Assembly (NCBI GenBank): GCA_913055635.1
Contig: CAJXLK010000023.1
Coordinates: 1 to 64,000, forward strand
DNA length: 64,000 bases
From: an uncultured Bacteroidota bacterium
Lineage (GTDB): Bacteria; Bacteroidota; Bacteroidia; Bacteroidales; UBA12077
Reading direction: 5' to 3'
The position numbers were made by a program, and so were the translations under genes. The notes beneath the pieces are model-generated. The model did no database searches. It was given only the letters and a program-made list of their open reading frames with translations, and was not told where the DNA came from. This document shows, in pieces, positions 54,451-63,825 of the stretch (positions are counted from its first letter, which is position 1; each line of letters begins with the position of its first letter).

Positions 54451-55557
54451 ATGAAACGATTTTTTGGATTTGTGCGCAAAGAGTTCATCCACATTTTCCG
54501 CGATAAGCGAACCCTGCTTATCCTTTTTGGCATGCCCATCGCCCAAATTCTGATCTTTGGATATGTGGTAACCAATGAGATCAAAGAAGCCCGCATCGCC
54601 ATCTACGATAAATCAAAGGATGCAGTAACGCACGAAATTACCGACAAACTCCTTTCTTCTGACTATTTCAGACTGGCCAAAACCATCGAAGATGAACAGC
54701 AGATCGAGGCCACATTTGAAAAAGGAGATGTCAAGGAAGTCATCGTATTTGAATCTGATTTTGATGAAAAACTGCACCATGAGCAATCGGCCCAGGTCCA
54801 GATTTTGCTGGATGCCACCGATGCCAACATGGCCAATTTGCTGCAAAGCTATACCTCCGGCATCATCAATGACTATTCGCGCCATATTAAAGTGTCTTCT
54901 GGCAATATGCCGGCGATCAAACCCAAACCCCGCATGCTGTTCAACAATGAACTGAAAGGGGTTTATATGTTTGTCCCCGGTACCATGGCCCTGATTTTAA
55001 TGCTGGTAACCGCTATGATGACCTCCATTTCCATTACCCGTGAGAAGGAAATGGGCACCATGGAAGTATTGCTGGTCTCGCCCCTTAAATCAGTTCAGAT
55101 CATAGCCGGAAAGGTAATGCCTTATGTGGCCCTGGCCTTCCTCAATGGGGTGGCCATATTGGCCCTGGGATATCTGGTCTTTGATATGCCGGTTCATGGA
55201 AACGTTGTCCTTTTGCTGGGGGAAACCCTGCTTTACATCATAATGGCCCTTTCCCTGGGCATATTCATCTCGACGGTCAGCCCCACCCAGCAGGTGGCCA
55301 TGTTTATTTCCATGTTCGCCCTGATGCTCCCTACCATGCTGCTGTCGGGTTTCATCTTTCCCATTGAAAACATGCCCTGGCCCCTGCAGTGGTTGAGCAC
55401 CATCATACCGGCCAAATATTTTATCATTCTGATCAAGCACATCATGATTAAAGGCACCGGTTTCGTTTTTGTTTGGAAAGAAACCCTGGTGCTCTTGGGG
55501 ATGACGGCCATTTTTATCGGTTTGAGCATCAAAAATTTTAAGATAAGACTGGAATAG
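54451..55557 (+). CDS. ABC-2 permease 1 (YbhS-like)
   Basis: 368 aa. One N-terminal helix, a large periplasmic loop (about 45-165), then five C-terminal helices including FVPGTMALILMLVTAMMTSISITREKEMGTMEVLLVSP and PTMLLSGFIFPIENMPWPLQWLSTIIPAKYF, both conserved in drug-export ABC-2 permeases. It pairs with the next gene to form the membrane part of the pump. Confidence 0.9.
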   Translation: MKRFFGFVRKEFIHIFRDKRTLLILFGMPIAQILIFGYVVTNEIKEARIAIYDKSKDAVTHEITDKLLSSDYFRLAKTIEDEQQIEATFEKGDVKEVIVFESDFDEKLHHEQSAQVQILLDATDANMANLLQSYTSGIINDYSRHIKVSSGNMPAIKPKPRMLFNNELKGVYMFVPGTMALILMLVTAMMTSISITREKEMGTMEVLLVSPLKSVQIIAGKVMPYVALAFLNGVAILALGYLVFDMPVHGNVVLLLGETLLYIIMALSLGIFISTVSPTQQVAMFISMFALMLPTMLLSGFIFPIENMPWPLQWLSTIIPAKYFIILIKHIMIKGTGFVFVWKETLVLLGMTAIFIGLSIKNFKIRLE

Positions 55558-55585
55558 GCTTTTCAATGTTTAAAACGCCATTGCC

Positions 55586-56704
55586 ATGAAGACGATACGA
55601 TTCTTGTTACAAAAAGAGTTTATACAGATCCTTCGCAACCGGACGATGCTTCCGCTGATCATATTAATGCCCTTTATCCAGCTTATTATCCTGGTCAATG
55701 CCGCGACATTCGACATGAAAAACATCGACATCTACGTGGTGGATCAGGATCTATCTTCCACGTCTCGGGGGTTGGTCGATAAATTTGAGGCTTCGCCTTT
55801 TTACCATCTGGAGGGCCGTTCATTCAATGTAGAGGATGGCCGGGAGGATCTACTGACAAACGAAGCAGAGATGATCTTAAACATTCCGGAAGGCTTCGAA
55901 CGTGACCTGCGCCGGAAAAACCAGGCTTCGTTACAATTGCTGATCAATGCCATCAATGGCAATGCCGCCGGTTTGATACAGGCCTATTCCAATCACATCA
56001 TCTCCGGTTACAACCAGCACATCGCGGTAGAATGGACCCAGGGTGTGGCGGCTCAGAAACAGCAGCCCCTGGAGGTGGTCTATTCCTACTGGTACAATCC
56101 CGAAATGAACTATAAGATTTATATGGTCCCAGGAATACTGGTGATACTGGTGACCATTATCAGCCTTTTTCTGACAGCCATGAACATTGTAAGGGAAAAG
56201 GAAATGGGCACCATTGAGCAGATCAATGTGACGCCCATCAAAAAATATCAGTTCATTATCGGTAAATTGCTGCCTTTTTTGATCATTGCTTTATTTGAGT
56301 TGGCTTTTGGCCTGCTTTTGGGGCGATTAATCTTTGACGTACCCATTGTGGGAAGTTTATGGGTACTTTTTGGGGTAACCGTTGTTTATCTTTTGGTGAT
56401 CCTGGGATTTGGTCTTTTCCTTTCAGAAATATCTGATTCCCAGCAACAGGTTATGTTTGTCACCTTTTTCTTTATGCTGGTTTTTATCCTGATGAGCGGC
56501 ATATTCACCCCAACTGAAAGCATGCCTGACTGGGCCAATAAAGTGAACGTGATCAACCCCATTGCTTATCTGATGCGCATCATCCGGATGATCCTTTTAA
56601 AAGGTTCGGGTTTTGCTGATATATGGCAGGAATTTTACAGTTTGCTTATATATGCTTTCCTGAGCCTGGGCCTGGCGGTATGGCGGTACCGCAAAACGGC
56701 CTGA
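55586..56704 (+). CDS. ABC-2 permease 2 (YbhR-like)
   Basis: 372 aa with the same layout as its neighbour: N-terminal helix, periplasmic loop, then MVPGILVILVTIISLFLTAMNIVREKEMGTIEQINVTP and FILMSGIFTPTESMPDWANKVNVINPIAYLMRI. It ends the operon tetR-tolC-hlyD-ABC-ABC-permease-permease, comparable to cecR-ybhGFSR of E. coli, which exports xenobiotics. Confidence 0.9.
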   Translation: MKTIRFLLQKEFIQILRNRTMLPLIILMPFIQLIILVNAATFDMKNIDIYVVDQDLSSTSRGLVDKFEASPFYHLEGRSFNVEDGREDLLTNEAEMILNIPEGFERDLRRKNQASLQLLINAINGNAAGLIQAYSNHIISGYNQHIAVEWTQGVAAQKQQPLEVVYSYWYNPEMNYKIYMVPGILVILVTIISLFLTAMNIVREKEMGTIEQINVTPIKKYQFIIGKLLPFLIIALFELAFGLLLGRLIFDVPIVGSLWVLFGVTVVYLLVILGFGLFLSEISDSQQQVMFVTFFFMLVFILMSGIFTPTESMPDWANKVNVINPIAYLMRIIRMILLKGSGFADIWQEFYSLLIYAFLSLGLAVWRYRKTA

Positions 56705-56775
56705 GATTGTTCAGGGCATCTCCCGTCCCGTTTGGTTTGCTTTGAATAATTATTTATATTTAAATGGATAAATCT

Positions 56776-56783
56776 TATATTTG
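56776..56783 (+). promoter_or_regulatory. -7 promoter element TATATTTG
   Basis: Perfect TAnnTTTG 33 bases before the GH84-like lipoprotein gene. Confidence 0.5.
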
Positions 56784-56815
56784 TGGATTTTGAGCCGTTT
56801 AAATAAGGAGGAATG

Positions 56816-59308
56816 ATGCGCCTTTTTCGTTTGTTGCTGATTGTTTTACTGCTGGCATCTATCTGCACGGGGTGTGGCAAGGATAATCGGGTAACGATTA
56901 ATAAAGCTGCCTGGTCGAGCAGGGCACCCTTTAATATTCCCCTGAAACGTCGCATCAAGGAGCAGGAAGAGGGCAATAAGGTCATCAATCCCTCCTTTGA
57001 ACGGGGCAGATATTTCAATGACCGGCTTAATACCTACGAACTGGTTGGCTGGACGGAGGTGGGCAATGCCACCGAGTGGGTCGATGCAGACAAGCCGGAA
57101 TATGGCGGGGAAGAGGTTTCAGGGGGCCGTCATGCGGTGAAGATAAGGCGGGAAGATGTAGATGAAGTGGTTCAGGAGGGCTCGGGGATGCTCAGCGACT
57201 ATATAAAGGTCATCCCGGGCAATTACCGGTTGTCTTACTCCATTCGCCTGGAAAATATTTCTCCTTATAAAGAGCGATTGGGCAGCAGGTTGGAAGATGC
57301 CATAGATGTGCGCGTTTACTATTACAACAAAAATAAGGTGCGCATTGGCGGTTCCAGCAAACATCCCCTTACCGGCAAGCGATTCGACAATGAATTCAAG
57401 GCCCTGCCTTTTGCCGGATTTTGGAATATCGATCGGCTGGATTGGACCAGGGTACGGGGGATTAGCCACAAGTTCCCCTTTTCGGACGGCGATCTGCCTG
57501 AGAACACCCGCTATGTCAGGTTGTTCTTTGGCCTTAAAGGCGCCGGTACCATGTGGGTGGACCAGGTCCATTTCAGTTTTACCCCCCGCAACTTTTCCCT
57601 CTACGAAAAGATCCGCCCATGGCAGGATAGCACTTTTACCCCCTATGATCTGATTATTCCACGGCCCAAGCAAATGAAGCCCGGGCCAAGTTATAGCCTT
57701 CTTGATTCCTCTGTCAGTCAATCCATCCCCGTTATTGTTATTCCCCGAAGGCCGGCCCCGCTGGTTGAAGAAGCGGCCAAGCTGTTGCAGGATGAACTCA
57801 GAAAAATTCTTCAGCCCGGGGCAGCGGGTGGCCAGCTTAACATACCAATGGTGGATTCCCTTGGCGCGGAAGAAATTCAGCAGAGCTCCATCGTCTTTTC
57901 ATTGGGCAACAACGCATTGAACAAGGCGCATCGTTCAAAGTTGCCCTATTCGAATCTGCCCGACAATGCCCAGGCTTATTTCATCCATCAAACCACCAAC
58001 CCCTCTCCATTGGTACACATAGATGGCCATCAACCTTTGGGGGTATACTACGGAGCAACCAGCCTGGTTCAATTGTTGGATCAGCCACAGGGCCAATATC
58101 ACCATGCCGACATCATCGATTATCCGGATGTTCACCAAAGGAGTGTGTATTGTCCACGGGGTGAGGGCATGTCGGCTGCATTGGATTTTCTCACCAGCAA
58201 TCGGTTCAACCGGATTCACCTGAAAGTGGAGCCGCCCTATCAAACACTTGATAATCAGAGAATGATAAGAGAAATGGGTGAGGCCTCATTCCATGCCGCA
58301 TTGTTTATTCCTGGGCTGTCGGTCCGCCCCTATCAACATTCTCCCCTGAAGAATTTTGACCCGGACAATGCTTTGGCTCATGAACAAAAGTTATACGAGC
58401 TTGTCCGATACAGCAGGGCCCATGATTTTAAAAGGGTTCTTGTGAGGATGGATGCCCCTAAAGGGAAGGGGGCGCCTGACAGTTGCACGGTAAAACTTAC
58501 CAAAGACTTAAACCCTCAGAAATATCAAAACATGTTGGATGTGCACACTGAGTTGATCGGAAACTTAACCTCCATTGGTGGGGGCGAGACCGAGGTGGCT
58601 TATCTGCCGGTTTGGCACAACAATGCATGTATACTCAAAAGTCATGGCAGGGGGGAGTTGTATTTGAACGAGTTGTTCAAGAAAGTGCCTGAGCGGGTTA
58701 AATTTTTATGGACCGGCGCAGTGGGACATCCCTTGATTGTGGATCAATCAGAGGTAGCCTATGTCCGAAAACGGGTGGGCCGGGCACCAGGCTTTTTCAG
58801 TCTTTCTATCCACCCATACGGCCGCGAAGAATTTTTAAGGGCCTATCCGGGGAAGGCTCGCATGGCAAGTCTTTTCCGGCATTTCATGCTGGACCTTCCC
58901 AAGGGTCTATTCCATCGTTCAAACAACGGCTTTTATGCCGATATCTCTCCCCGTGATGCATTGGATCAAATCAGGCTCCGTACACTGGCTGAATATTTGT
59001 GGAATGCCGACAGGTTCAATCCCGAACGTGCGTTGTTGCGGGTTTTAATCGCTCAGTACGGAAAAGAAACCGCTTTTCGCCTGATTCAATTTAATGATGC
59101 CTATTATGGCCTTTATGAGATGTACCAAAAAGTCACCACGCGCGAAAGTAAAGTCAGGTATATCCGGTCAGCCGAGGCTTTCAAACATCAGTTGGAACAA
59201 CACATGAGCCAACTTGAACGGGATCTGGCCAACAGCAGCCTTATACCCCTGCTGGCCGAATATCGGAATCAAGCCAGAACCTATTTTCAAAGGCTTTTAG
59301 ACCAATAG
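56816..59308 (+). CDS. GH84-like lipoprotein with altered active site
   Basis: 830 aa. The ATG at 56816 is preferred over 56813 because AGGAGG lies four bases before it. A lipoprotein signal ends at Cys20 (ICTGC-GKD). A carbohydrate-binding-like jellyroll (about 55-260) is followed by a GH20b-type domain and a GH84-like barrel: FLWTGAVGHPLIVDQSEVAYVRKRVGR and LAEYLWNADRFNPERALLRVL match O-GlcNAcase/hyaluronidase relatives. The catalytic Asp-Asp is replaced (VLVRMDAP where the family has FFDDI), and EGFYGTPW and the Trp-Asn-Phe motif are missing. So catalysis is doubtful; a sugar-binding role or another specificity is possible. Confidence 0.65.
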   Translation: MRLFRLLLIVLLLASICTGCGKDNRVTINKAAWSSRAPFNIPLKRRIKEQEEGNKVINPSFERGRYFNDRLNTYELVGWTEVGNATEWVDADKPEYGGEEVSGGRHAVKIRREDVDEVVQEGSGMLSDYIKVIPGNYRLSYSIRLENISPYKERLGSRLEDAIDVRVYYYNKNKVRIGGSSKHPLTGKRFDNEFKALPFAGFWNIDRLDWTRVRGISHKFPFSDGDLPENTRYVRLFFGLKGAGTMWVDQVHFSFTPRNFSLYEKIRPWQDSTFTPYDLIIPRPKQMKPGPSYSLLDSSVSQSIPVIVIPRRPAPLVEEAAKLLQDELRKILQPGAAGGQLNIPMVDSLGAEEIQQSSIVFSLGNNALNKAHRSKLPYSNLPDNAQAYFIHQTTNPSPLVHIDGHQPLGVYYGATSLVQLLDQPQGQYHHADIIDYPDVHQRSVYCPRGEGMSAALDFLTSNRFNRIHLKVEPPYQTLDNQRMIREMGEASFHAALFIPGLSVRPYQHSPLKNFDPDNALAHEQKLYELVRYSRAHDFKRVLVRMDAPKGKGAPDSCTVKLTKDLNPQKYQNMLDVHTELIGNLTSIGGGETEVAYLPVWHNNACILKSHGRGELYLNELFKKVPERVKFLWTGAVGHPLIVDQSEVAYVRKRVGRAPGFFSLSIHPYGREEFLRAYPGKARMASLFRHFMLDLPKGLFHRSNNGFYADISPRDALDQIRLRTLAEYLWNADRFNPERALLRVLIAQYGKETAFRLIQFNDAYYGLYEMYQKVTTRESKVRYIRSAEAFKHQLEQHMSQLERDLANSSLIPLLAEYRNQARTYFQRLLDQ

Positions 59309-59401
59309 GCTTATGTTAACAAAACGTGCAAAAGGTTTGCCTGGTAAAGGCTTGTCGATATCAATTTTATTTATAGATTTACAGCGATTAAAAGCGGCTT
59401 T

Positions 59402-60820
59402 ATGAAAGGAAGTCATCGACCCAATTATTTCGGAGACAATCAGTTTGACGAATTGTTGGCCCGGTATGAGAAAATGCTTGGAGAAGGGGAGCAGTATTAT
59501 TTTGATGTGGAAGATTTTGAGCAGATCATTGACCATTATCTGGATGTCAGCAAAACAGGCAAAGCCCTTCATGCTGTGCGGTATGCTTTCAGACTTCATC
59601 CCAACGCATTCGCCCTGAAGGTAAAAAAAGCCCAGATTCATCTGCGCAACAAAAATCCCAAACGCGCTTTATCCACCCTTAAGGAAGTACAGGGGCTGGA
59701 AGCTTCCAACAACGAATTTTATATCACCCTCGGCCACGCTTATTTATTGCTGGGGGATCAGCAAACGGCCGAAAAACATTATCAAAATGCCCTGGAGCAA
59801 GTCAGCGACCGGGAAGAAACCCTTGAACTGCTGCAGAATATTGCCCAGACCCTTCAGTTTTCCGACATGCACCGGGCAGCCATCAAATATCTTAAAAAGG
59901 CCCATGAACTGGAACCCAAAAATTTACTGATCATCTATGACCTGGCCTATTGCTATGAAAAAACAGATCAACCGAAAAAAAGCCTGTCGTTTTATTTGAC
60001 ATATGTGGATATTGAGCCCTACAGTGAGCACATATGGTTTTCCATGGGCAAGCTTTACCATGAAACCGCTCAATTGGCCAATGCCCTGGATGCATACGAA
60101 ATGGCAGTAGCGATTAATCCCGATTATGCCGATGCCCTGTTTGAACTGGCCATGCTTCAGGATGAACAGGGGCATGAGCGAAAAGCCATCGACAACTACC
60201 TGGAGTACCTTGAGCGGGACCCTGATTCGGCTGAAGTCCATTTCTTCCTGGCCAATTGTTATTACCGCGAGGGCCAGGATGAAAACGCACTGGGACACTA
60301 TCAGAAAGCCCTGAAGCTGGAATCCTATAATCCAGGCGTATATTACGGGATTGCCCGGGTGCTTTTCCGCCAGGAACATCTGTGGGATGCCCTGTTTTAT
60401 GCAAAACGCGCCACCATGTTGGATGATAGCGATTATAAGCTCTTTGTCCTTTACGGCAACATCAATTCCAGGCTGAGGATGTACAAGGAGTCGGCCAAAG
60501 CCTATCTGAAAGCCGTGGAGTTGAAACCCGAAACCTTAAGCCATTGGATTCATTTGACCGATGAGTTGATCCACAATCAGAAGTATGACCAGGCCCTGAA
60601 ATATGTGCTACAGGGACTTGAAATGCACGCCAGCAGCCCACTGCTTTATTTCCGCCTGGCTGCCCTCTACTATAAGACCGACCGCCTGCGCAATGCTGTC
60701 CGCTCCTTCAAAAAAGGTATGCTCATGGATGCCGACTATTATGAGGAATTTTTCAAAGTTTGTCCGGAAGCCAAACGTTCCAGAGAAATCAAGAAACTGT
60801 TGAAAAATCAAATTACTTAA
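59402..60820 (+). CDS. Tetratricopeptide repeat protein
   Basis: 472 aa, about eleven TPR units (for example PNAFALKVKKAQIHLRNKNPKRAL, ALDAYEMAVAINPDYADALFELAML, AVRSFKKGMLMDADYYEEFF). No signal peptide, so a cytosolic scaffold. The comA-like gene starts 13 bases later, which places it in the same operon as comA-DUF368-aroE. The partner is unknown. Confidence 0.88.
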   Translation: MKGSHRPNYFGDNQFDELLARYEKMLGEGEQYYFDVEDFEQIIDHYLDVSKTGKALHAVRYAFRLHPNAFALKVKKAQIHLRNKNPKRALSTLKEVQGLEASNNEFYITLGHAYLLLGDQQTAEKHYQNALEQVSDREETLELLQNIAQTLQFSDMHRAAIKYLKKAHELEPKNLLIIYDLAYCYEKTDQPKKSLSFYLTYVDIEPYSEHIWFSMGKLYHETAQLANALDAYEMAVAINPDYADALFELAMLQDEQGHERKAIDNYLEYLERDPDSAEVHFFLANCYYREGQDENALGHYQKALKLESYNPGVYYGIARVLFRQEHLWDALFYAKRATMLDDSDYKLFVLYGNINSRLRMYKESAKAYLKAVELKPETLSHWIHLTDELIHNQKYDQALKYVLQGLEMHASSPLLYFRLAALYYKTDRLRNAVRSFKKGMLMDADYYEEFFKVCPEAKRSREIKKLLKNQIT

Positions 60821-60833
60821 AAAAATAACCTTT

Positions 60834-61610
60834 ATGAATGCAAATTTACCCTATATTCCGGAACGCCAGCAGAAAAAACGCAATCATGGCATCACCATGG
60901 TTATGGATAAGGGGTTAAGTCTCAGGCAAGTTGAGGATTATATCCAGAGTGCCGGTTCCTACGTGGATTATGTGAAGCTTGGTTTTGGAACCGCTTTGGT
61001 GACTGAACGGCTCGCAGATAAGGTGCGCCTCTATAAGGAAGCCCGGATTGAGCCATATTTTGGCGGAACCCTCTATGAGGTCTATAAGATCCGGGATATG
61101 TTTGACGATTTCCGGCATTTCCTGAGCCAATATAAGGTGGAGATGGCAGAGATTTCAGATGGTTCGATACACCTTTCCCATGAAGATAAGCTCAAGGACA
61201 TTAACCGCTTGTCGCAGGATTTTACGGTCTTATCAGAAGTCGGCTCCAAGCGGGCTGAGGATGTGATCACCCCCGACCAGTGGGTCTCAATGATGAGATC
61301 GGAGCTGGAAGCCGGCAGCAGCAAGGTTATCGCTGAAGCCCGGGAAAGCGGAACCATTGGAATTTATAATAAAGATGGTTCAGCCAAAACCGAACTGATT
61401 GACGATATTTCCCACCACGTCAGGATGGAAAACATCATCTGGGAAGCCCCCCAGAAAAATCAACAGGTATGGTTTATCAAGCATTTTGGCAGCAATGTCA
61501 ACCTGGGTAATATTGCTTTTCCGGAGGTCATTCCCCTGGAGACGCTCCGCACTGGCTTAAGAGGGGATACCTTTTTTCAGTTTCTGCCCCAGGAAATGAA
61601 AAATCACTAG
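60834..61610 (+). CDS. Phosphosulfolactate synthase family protein (ComA-like)
   Basis: 258 aa TIM barrel of the ComA family, which adds sulfite to phosphoenolpyruvate to give phosphosulfolactate. Motifs are HGITMVMDKGLSL (18-30), DYVKLGFGTALVTE, EPYFGGTLYEV, FTVLSEVGSKR and the VKLGxGT-like Lys. In archaea this opens coenzyme M synthesis; in Bacteroidota the same family is widespread with an uncertain role, possibly sulfonate or sulfonolipid metabolism. No comB or comC is nearby. Confidence 0.82.
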   Translation: MNANLPYIPERQQKKRNHGITMVMDKGLSLRQVEDYIQSAGSYVDYVKLGFGTALVTERLADKVRLYKEARIEPYFGGTLYEVYKIRDMFDDFRHFLSQYKVEMAEISDGSIHLSHEDKLKDINRLSQDFTVLSEVGSKRAEDVITPDQWVSMMRSELEAGSSKVIAEARESGTIGIYNKDGSAKTELIDDISHHVRMENIIWEAPQKNQQVWFIKHFGSNVNLGNIAFPEVIPLETLRTGLRGDTFFQFLPQEMKNH

Positions 61611-61684
61611 ACGCCACCCCGACAATTGCAATGACTTCGCCCGTAAACTTTGCGATGGCGAAGTTTTTTTATGGAACCTTGAAA

Positions 61685-62635
61685 ATGAGTGCCCCTGTGA
61701 AAAGAAATATCTTTGATTATTTGATCCTGACCCTTAAAGGGATGGGGATGGGAGCAGCGGATATTGTACCCGGTGTTTCGGGAGGAACCATCGCCTTTAT
61801 CACCGAGATCTATGAGGAGTTGGTCAATTCCATCAAGTCGATCAACCTGAATTCGGTACGGAAGATTTTCCAACAAGGCCTGCCTGCCTTCTGGAAGGGC
61901 ATCAACGGTTCATTTTTGGCCGCTGTTTTGCTGGGGATTCTGATCAGTGTGTTTTCACTGGCCCAGCTCCTGGAACACCTCCTGCATGAGGCCCCCATAT
62001 TGGTCAGGTCCTTTTTCTTTGGTTTGATTGTGGCTTCGGCCCTTTATATAGCCGGCAAGATTGGCTCCTGGAATTTAGCCCGGATCATTGCGCTTTTGGC
62101 CGGCATCGTCGCTGCTTATTTTATCACCCAGCTTACCCCGGCCCAAACCCCGCAAGTTGGCTGGTTTATTTTTCTGTCCGGGGCCCTGGCCATATGTGCC
62201 ATGATACTGCCGGGCATTAGCGGGGCTTTTATCCTGCTTTTACTGGGCAAATACCAGTTTGTCATTGAAGCCGTGGGCAGCATCGACCTCTATGTGCTTG
62301 GAATACTGGCAGCAGGAGCCCTGTTTGGCATCATTGCCTTTTCCAACGTGCTGTCCTGGTTCCTGCGCAAATATCATGACCTGACCATTGCCGTTTTATC
62401 GGGCTTTATGATTGGCTCGCTCAACAAAATATGGCCCTGGAGGATGGCCACTGAAACTTTTACCAACCGTCACGGGGAAGTGGAACCCCTGGTGGAGAAA
62501 AATATTCTTCCCACACATTTTACCGCTCAAACCGGCCAGGATCCGTTGTTGCTTGAGGCGGTTCTTTTGGCCCTGGCAGGCTTCGCGGTCATTTTTATTA
62601 TAGAGGGGGTAAACCGGACAAAATCGAGGCCATGA
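61685..62635 (+). CDS. DUF368 membrane protein, probable undecaprenyl-phosphate translocase (PopT family)
   Basis: 316 aa from the ATG at 61685; a TAAACTTTG promoter-like box lies inside the longer frame (61643-61651), so the earlier start is unlikely. About ten membrane helices with the family motifs GMGMGAADIVPGVSGGTIAFI and AICAMILPGISGAFILLLLGKY. DUF368 proteins have been shown to recycle undecaprenyl phosphate across the membrane. It overlaps aroE by ATGA. Confidence 0.85.
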   Translation: MSAPVKRNIFDYLILTLKGMGMGAADIVPGVSGGTIAFITEIYEELVNSIKSINLNSVRKIFQQGLPAFWKGINGSFLAAVLLGILISVFSLAQLLEHLLHEAPILVRSFFFGLIVASALYIAGKIGSWNLARIIALLAGIVAAYFITQLTPAQTPQVGWFIFLSGALAICAMILPGISGAFILLLLGKYQFVIEAVGSIDLYVLGILAAGALFGIIAFSNVLSWFLRKYHDLTIAVLSGFMIGSLNKIWPWRMATETFTNRHGEVEPLVEKNILPTHFTAQTGQDPLLLEAVLLALAGFAVIFIIEGVNRTKSRP

Positions 62636-63405
62636 AGCTCTTTGGTCTGATTGGTTATCCCCTGGAACATTCTTTTTCCCCGGATTATTTTAGGGAAAAA
62701 TTCAGGCGTGAGCAGATTCAAGCCCAATACCGGTTGTTTCCCCTGGCCAGCATCGGAGAATTCCCCTCCCTTGTGCGTCAGTTTCCAAGGCTTTGCGGAT
62801 TAAATGTCACCATCCCCTACAAAAGACAAATTATGCCTTTTTTGTGGCAGATTAAGGATGAAGCCGCCGAAATCGGGTCGGTCAATACCATTGCTTTCAT
62901 CCGGGAGAAAGGGGAACCCGTAGAGCCACTGGGCTTTAACACTGATGCCTATGGGTTGGAACAGGCCCTGAAACCCTTTCTCAATGAAGACCACCGCAAC
63001 GCTTTGATATTGGGAACCGGAGGATCTGCCCATACTGCAGGCTATGTATTGAGGAAACTGGGCATTCATGTCCAATGGGTTTCGCGTTCTGAACACAATG
63101 AAAACGGTCAATACAGCGATTCAGACGTGTTGACCTACGGGCAATTAACCCCGGAGGTGGTGGCCCACAACAGGCTTATCATCAATACCACTCCGCTGGG
63201 GATGTATCCCCATACCGATGGTCGGCCTGACATCCCCTATGATGGCATTGGCCCGCACCACCTGCTTTTTGATTTGATATATAATCCCCCGCTAACCGCT
63301 TTTCTCCGGGAAGGGCAAAAACGCGGGGCTACTGTGGAAAACGGCTACAATATGCTGCGCCACCAGGCTGAACAAGCCTGGCACATCTGGAACCAATTTA
63401 TCTAG
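62632..63405 (+). CDS. aroE: Shikimate dehydrogenase
   Basis: 257 aa. AroE reduces 3-dehydroshikimate with NADPH. The substrate site GYPLEHSFSP (7-16) and NVTIPYK with catalytic Lys (about 58-64), NTDAYG with catalytic Asp, the nucleotide loop LGTGGSAHTAG and INTTPLGMYP are all present. It ends the TPR-comA-DUF368-aroE operon. This is slightly shorter than E. coli AroE, as in other Bacteroidota. Confidence 0.93.
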   Translation: MKLFGLIGYPLEHSFSPDYFREKFRREQIQAQYRLFPLASIGEFPSLVRQFPRLCGLNVTIPYKRQIMPFLWQIKDEAAEIGSVNTIAFIREKGEPVEPLGFNTDAYGLEQALKPFLNEDHRNALILGTGGSAHTAGYVLRKLGIHVQWVSRSEHNENGQYSDSDVLTYGQLTPEVVAHNRLIINTTPLGMYPHTDGRPDIPYDGIGPHHLLFDLIYNPPLTAFLREGQKRGATVENGYNMLRHQAEQAWHIWNQFI

Positions 63406-63423
63406 CCGGTTCTTCCCCCTCCA

Positions 63424-63541
63424 GAACCCCGCTTTCAGACCCCCGCTTAGCGGGGTCGCTTGTCGGAATCCCGCTTAGCGGGGTAGGTTTTCAGACCCCC
63501 GCTTAGCGGGGTCGCTTGTCAGAATCCCTTTTAGGGAATCT
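63424..63541. repeat. Family-A palindromic repeat cluster 3
   Basis: Half site AACCCCGCTTTCAG and full palindromes ACCCCCGCTTAGCGGGGTC occur twice with the trailer GCTTGTC, and a shorter palindrome ATCCCGCTTAGCGGGGT between them; a decayed copy (CCCTTTTAGGG) closes the array. The half-site plus full-site layout is the same as in cluster 2. It may terminate aroE. Confidence 0.85.
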
Positions 63542-63572
63542 CCTTTTTTACCGGAAAACTTAGCCGGCTCCT

Positions 63573-63701
63573 AGAAAAGCCTTGATAAGTTCTTGCTTAT
63601 TCTCTTACTGATAAGGCTTTCGCCCTGGAGACGGGATAACACCCGCGAATTGCCGGACAGATGTCGGATCGTGGCGTGCCTCAAATCCCCGATAGGATTT
63701 G
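63573..63701. other. Structured, gene-free region before pta
   Basis: AAAGCCTT (63576-63583) pairs with AAGGCTTT (63613-63620), and CAAATCC (63682-63688) pairs with GGATTTG (63695-63701) around a 6-nt loop. No open frame of note. It could be a small RNA or decayed repeat. Confidence 0.3.
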
Positions 63702-63756
63702 GCTGGCCGGGATTGTTATGGAACACATATGGCCCTGACATATTTCATGATTTATG

Positions 63757-63788
63757 TTGGACAAAAAAGCCATTTTTGATTATCTTTA
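63757..63788 (+). promoter_or_regulatory. Probable pta promoter
   Basis: TTGG at 63757 and TATCTTTA at 63781-63788 (one base off TAnnTTTG) are 20 bases apart, 37 bases before the pta ATG. Confidence 0.4.
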
Positions 63789-63825
63789 CGAGCGCAAATG
63801 TGAAATATATAAATAATTGATTAGC

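Noticed and set aside
63716..63765. A sixth family-B hairpin (begins TATGGAACACATATG)
   Set aside because: The matching 3' arm is missing at the expected 31-nt distance, and the loop does not align.
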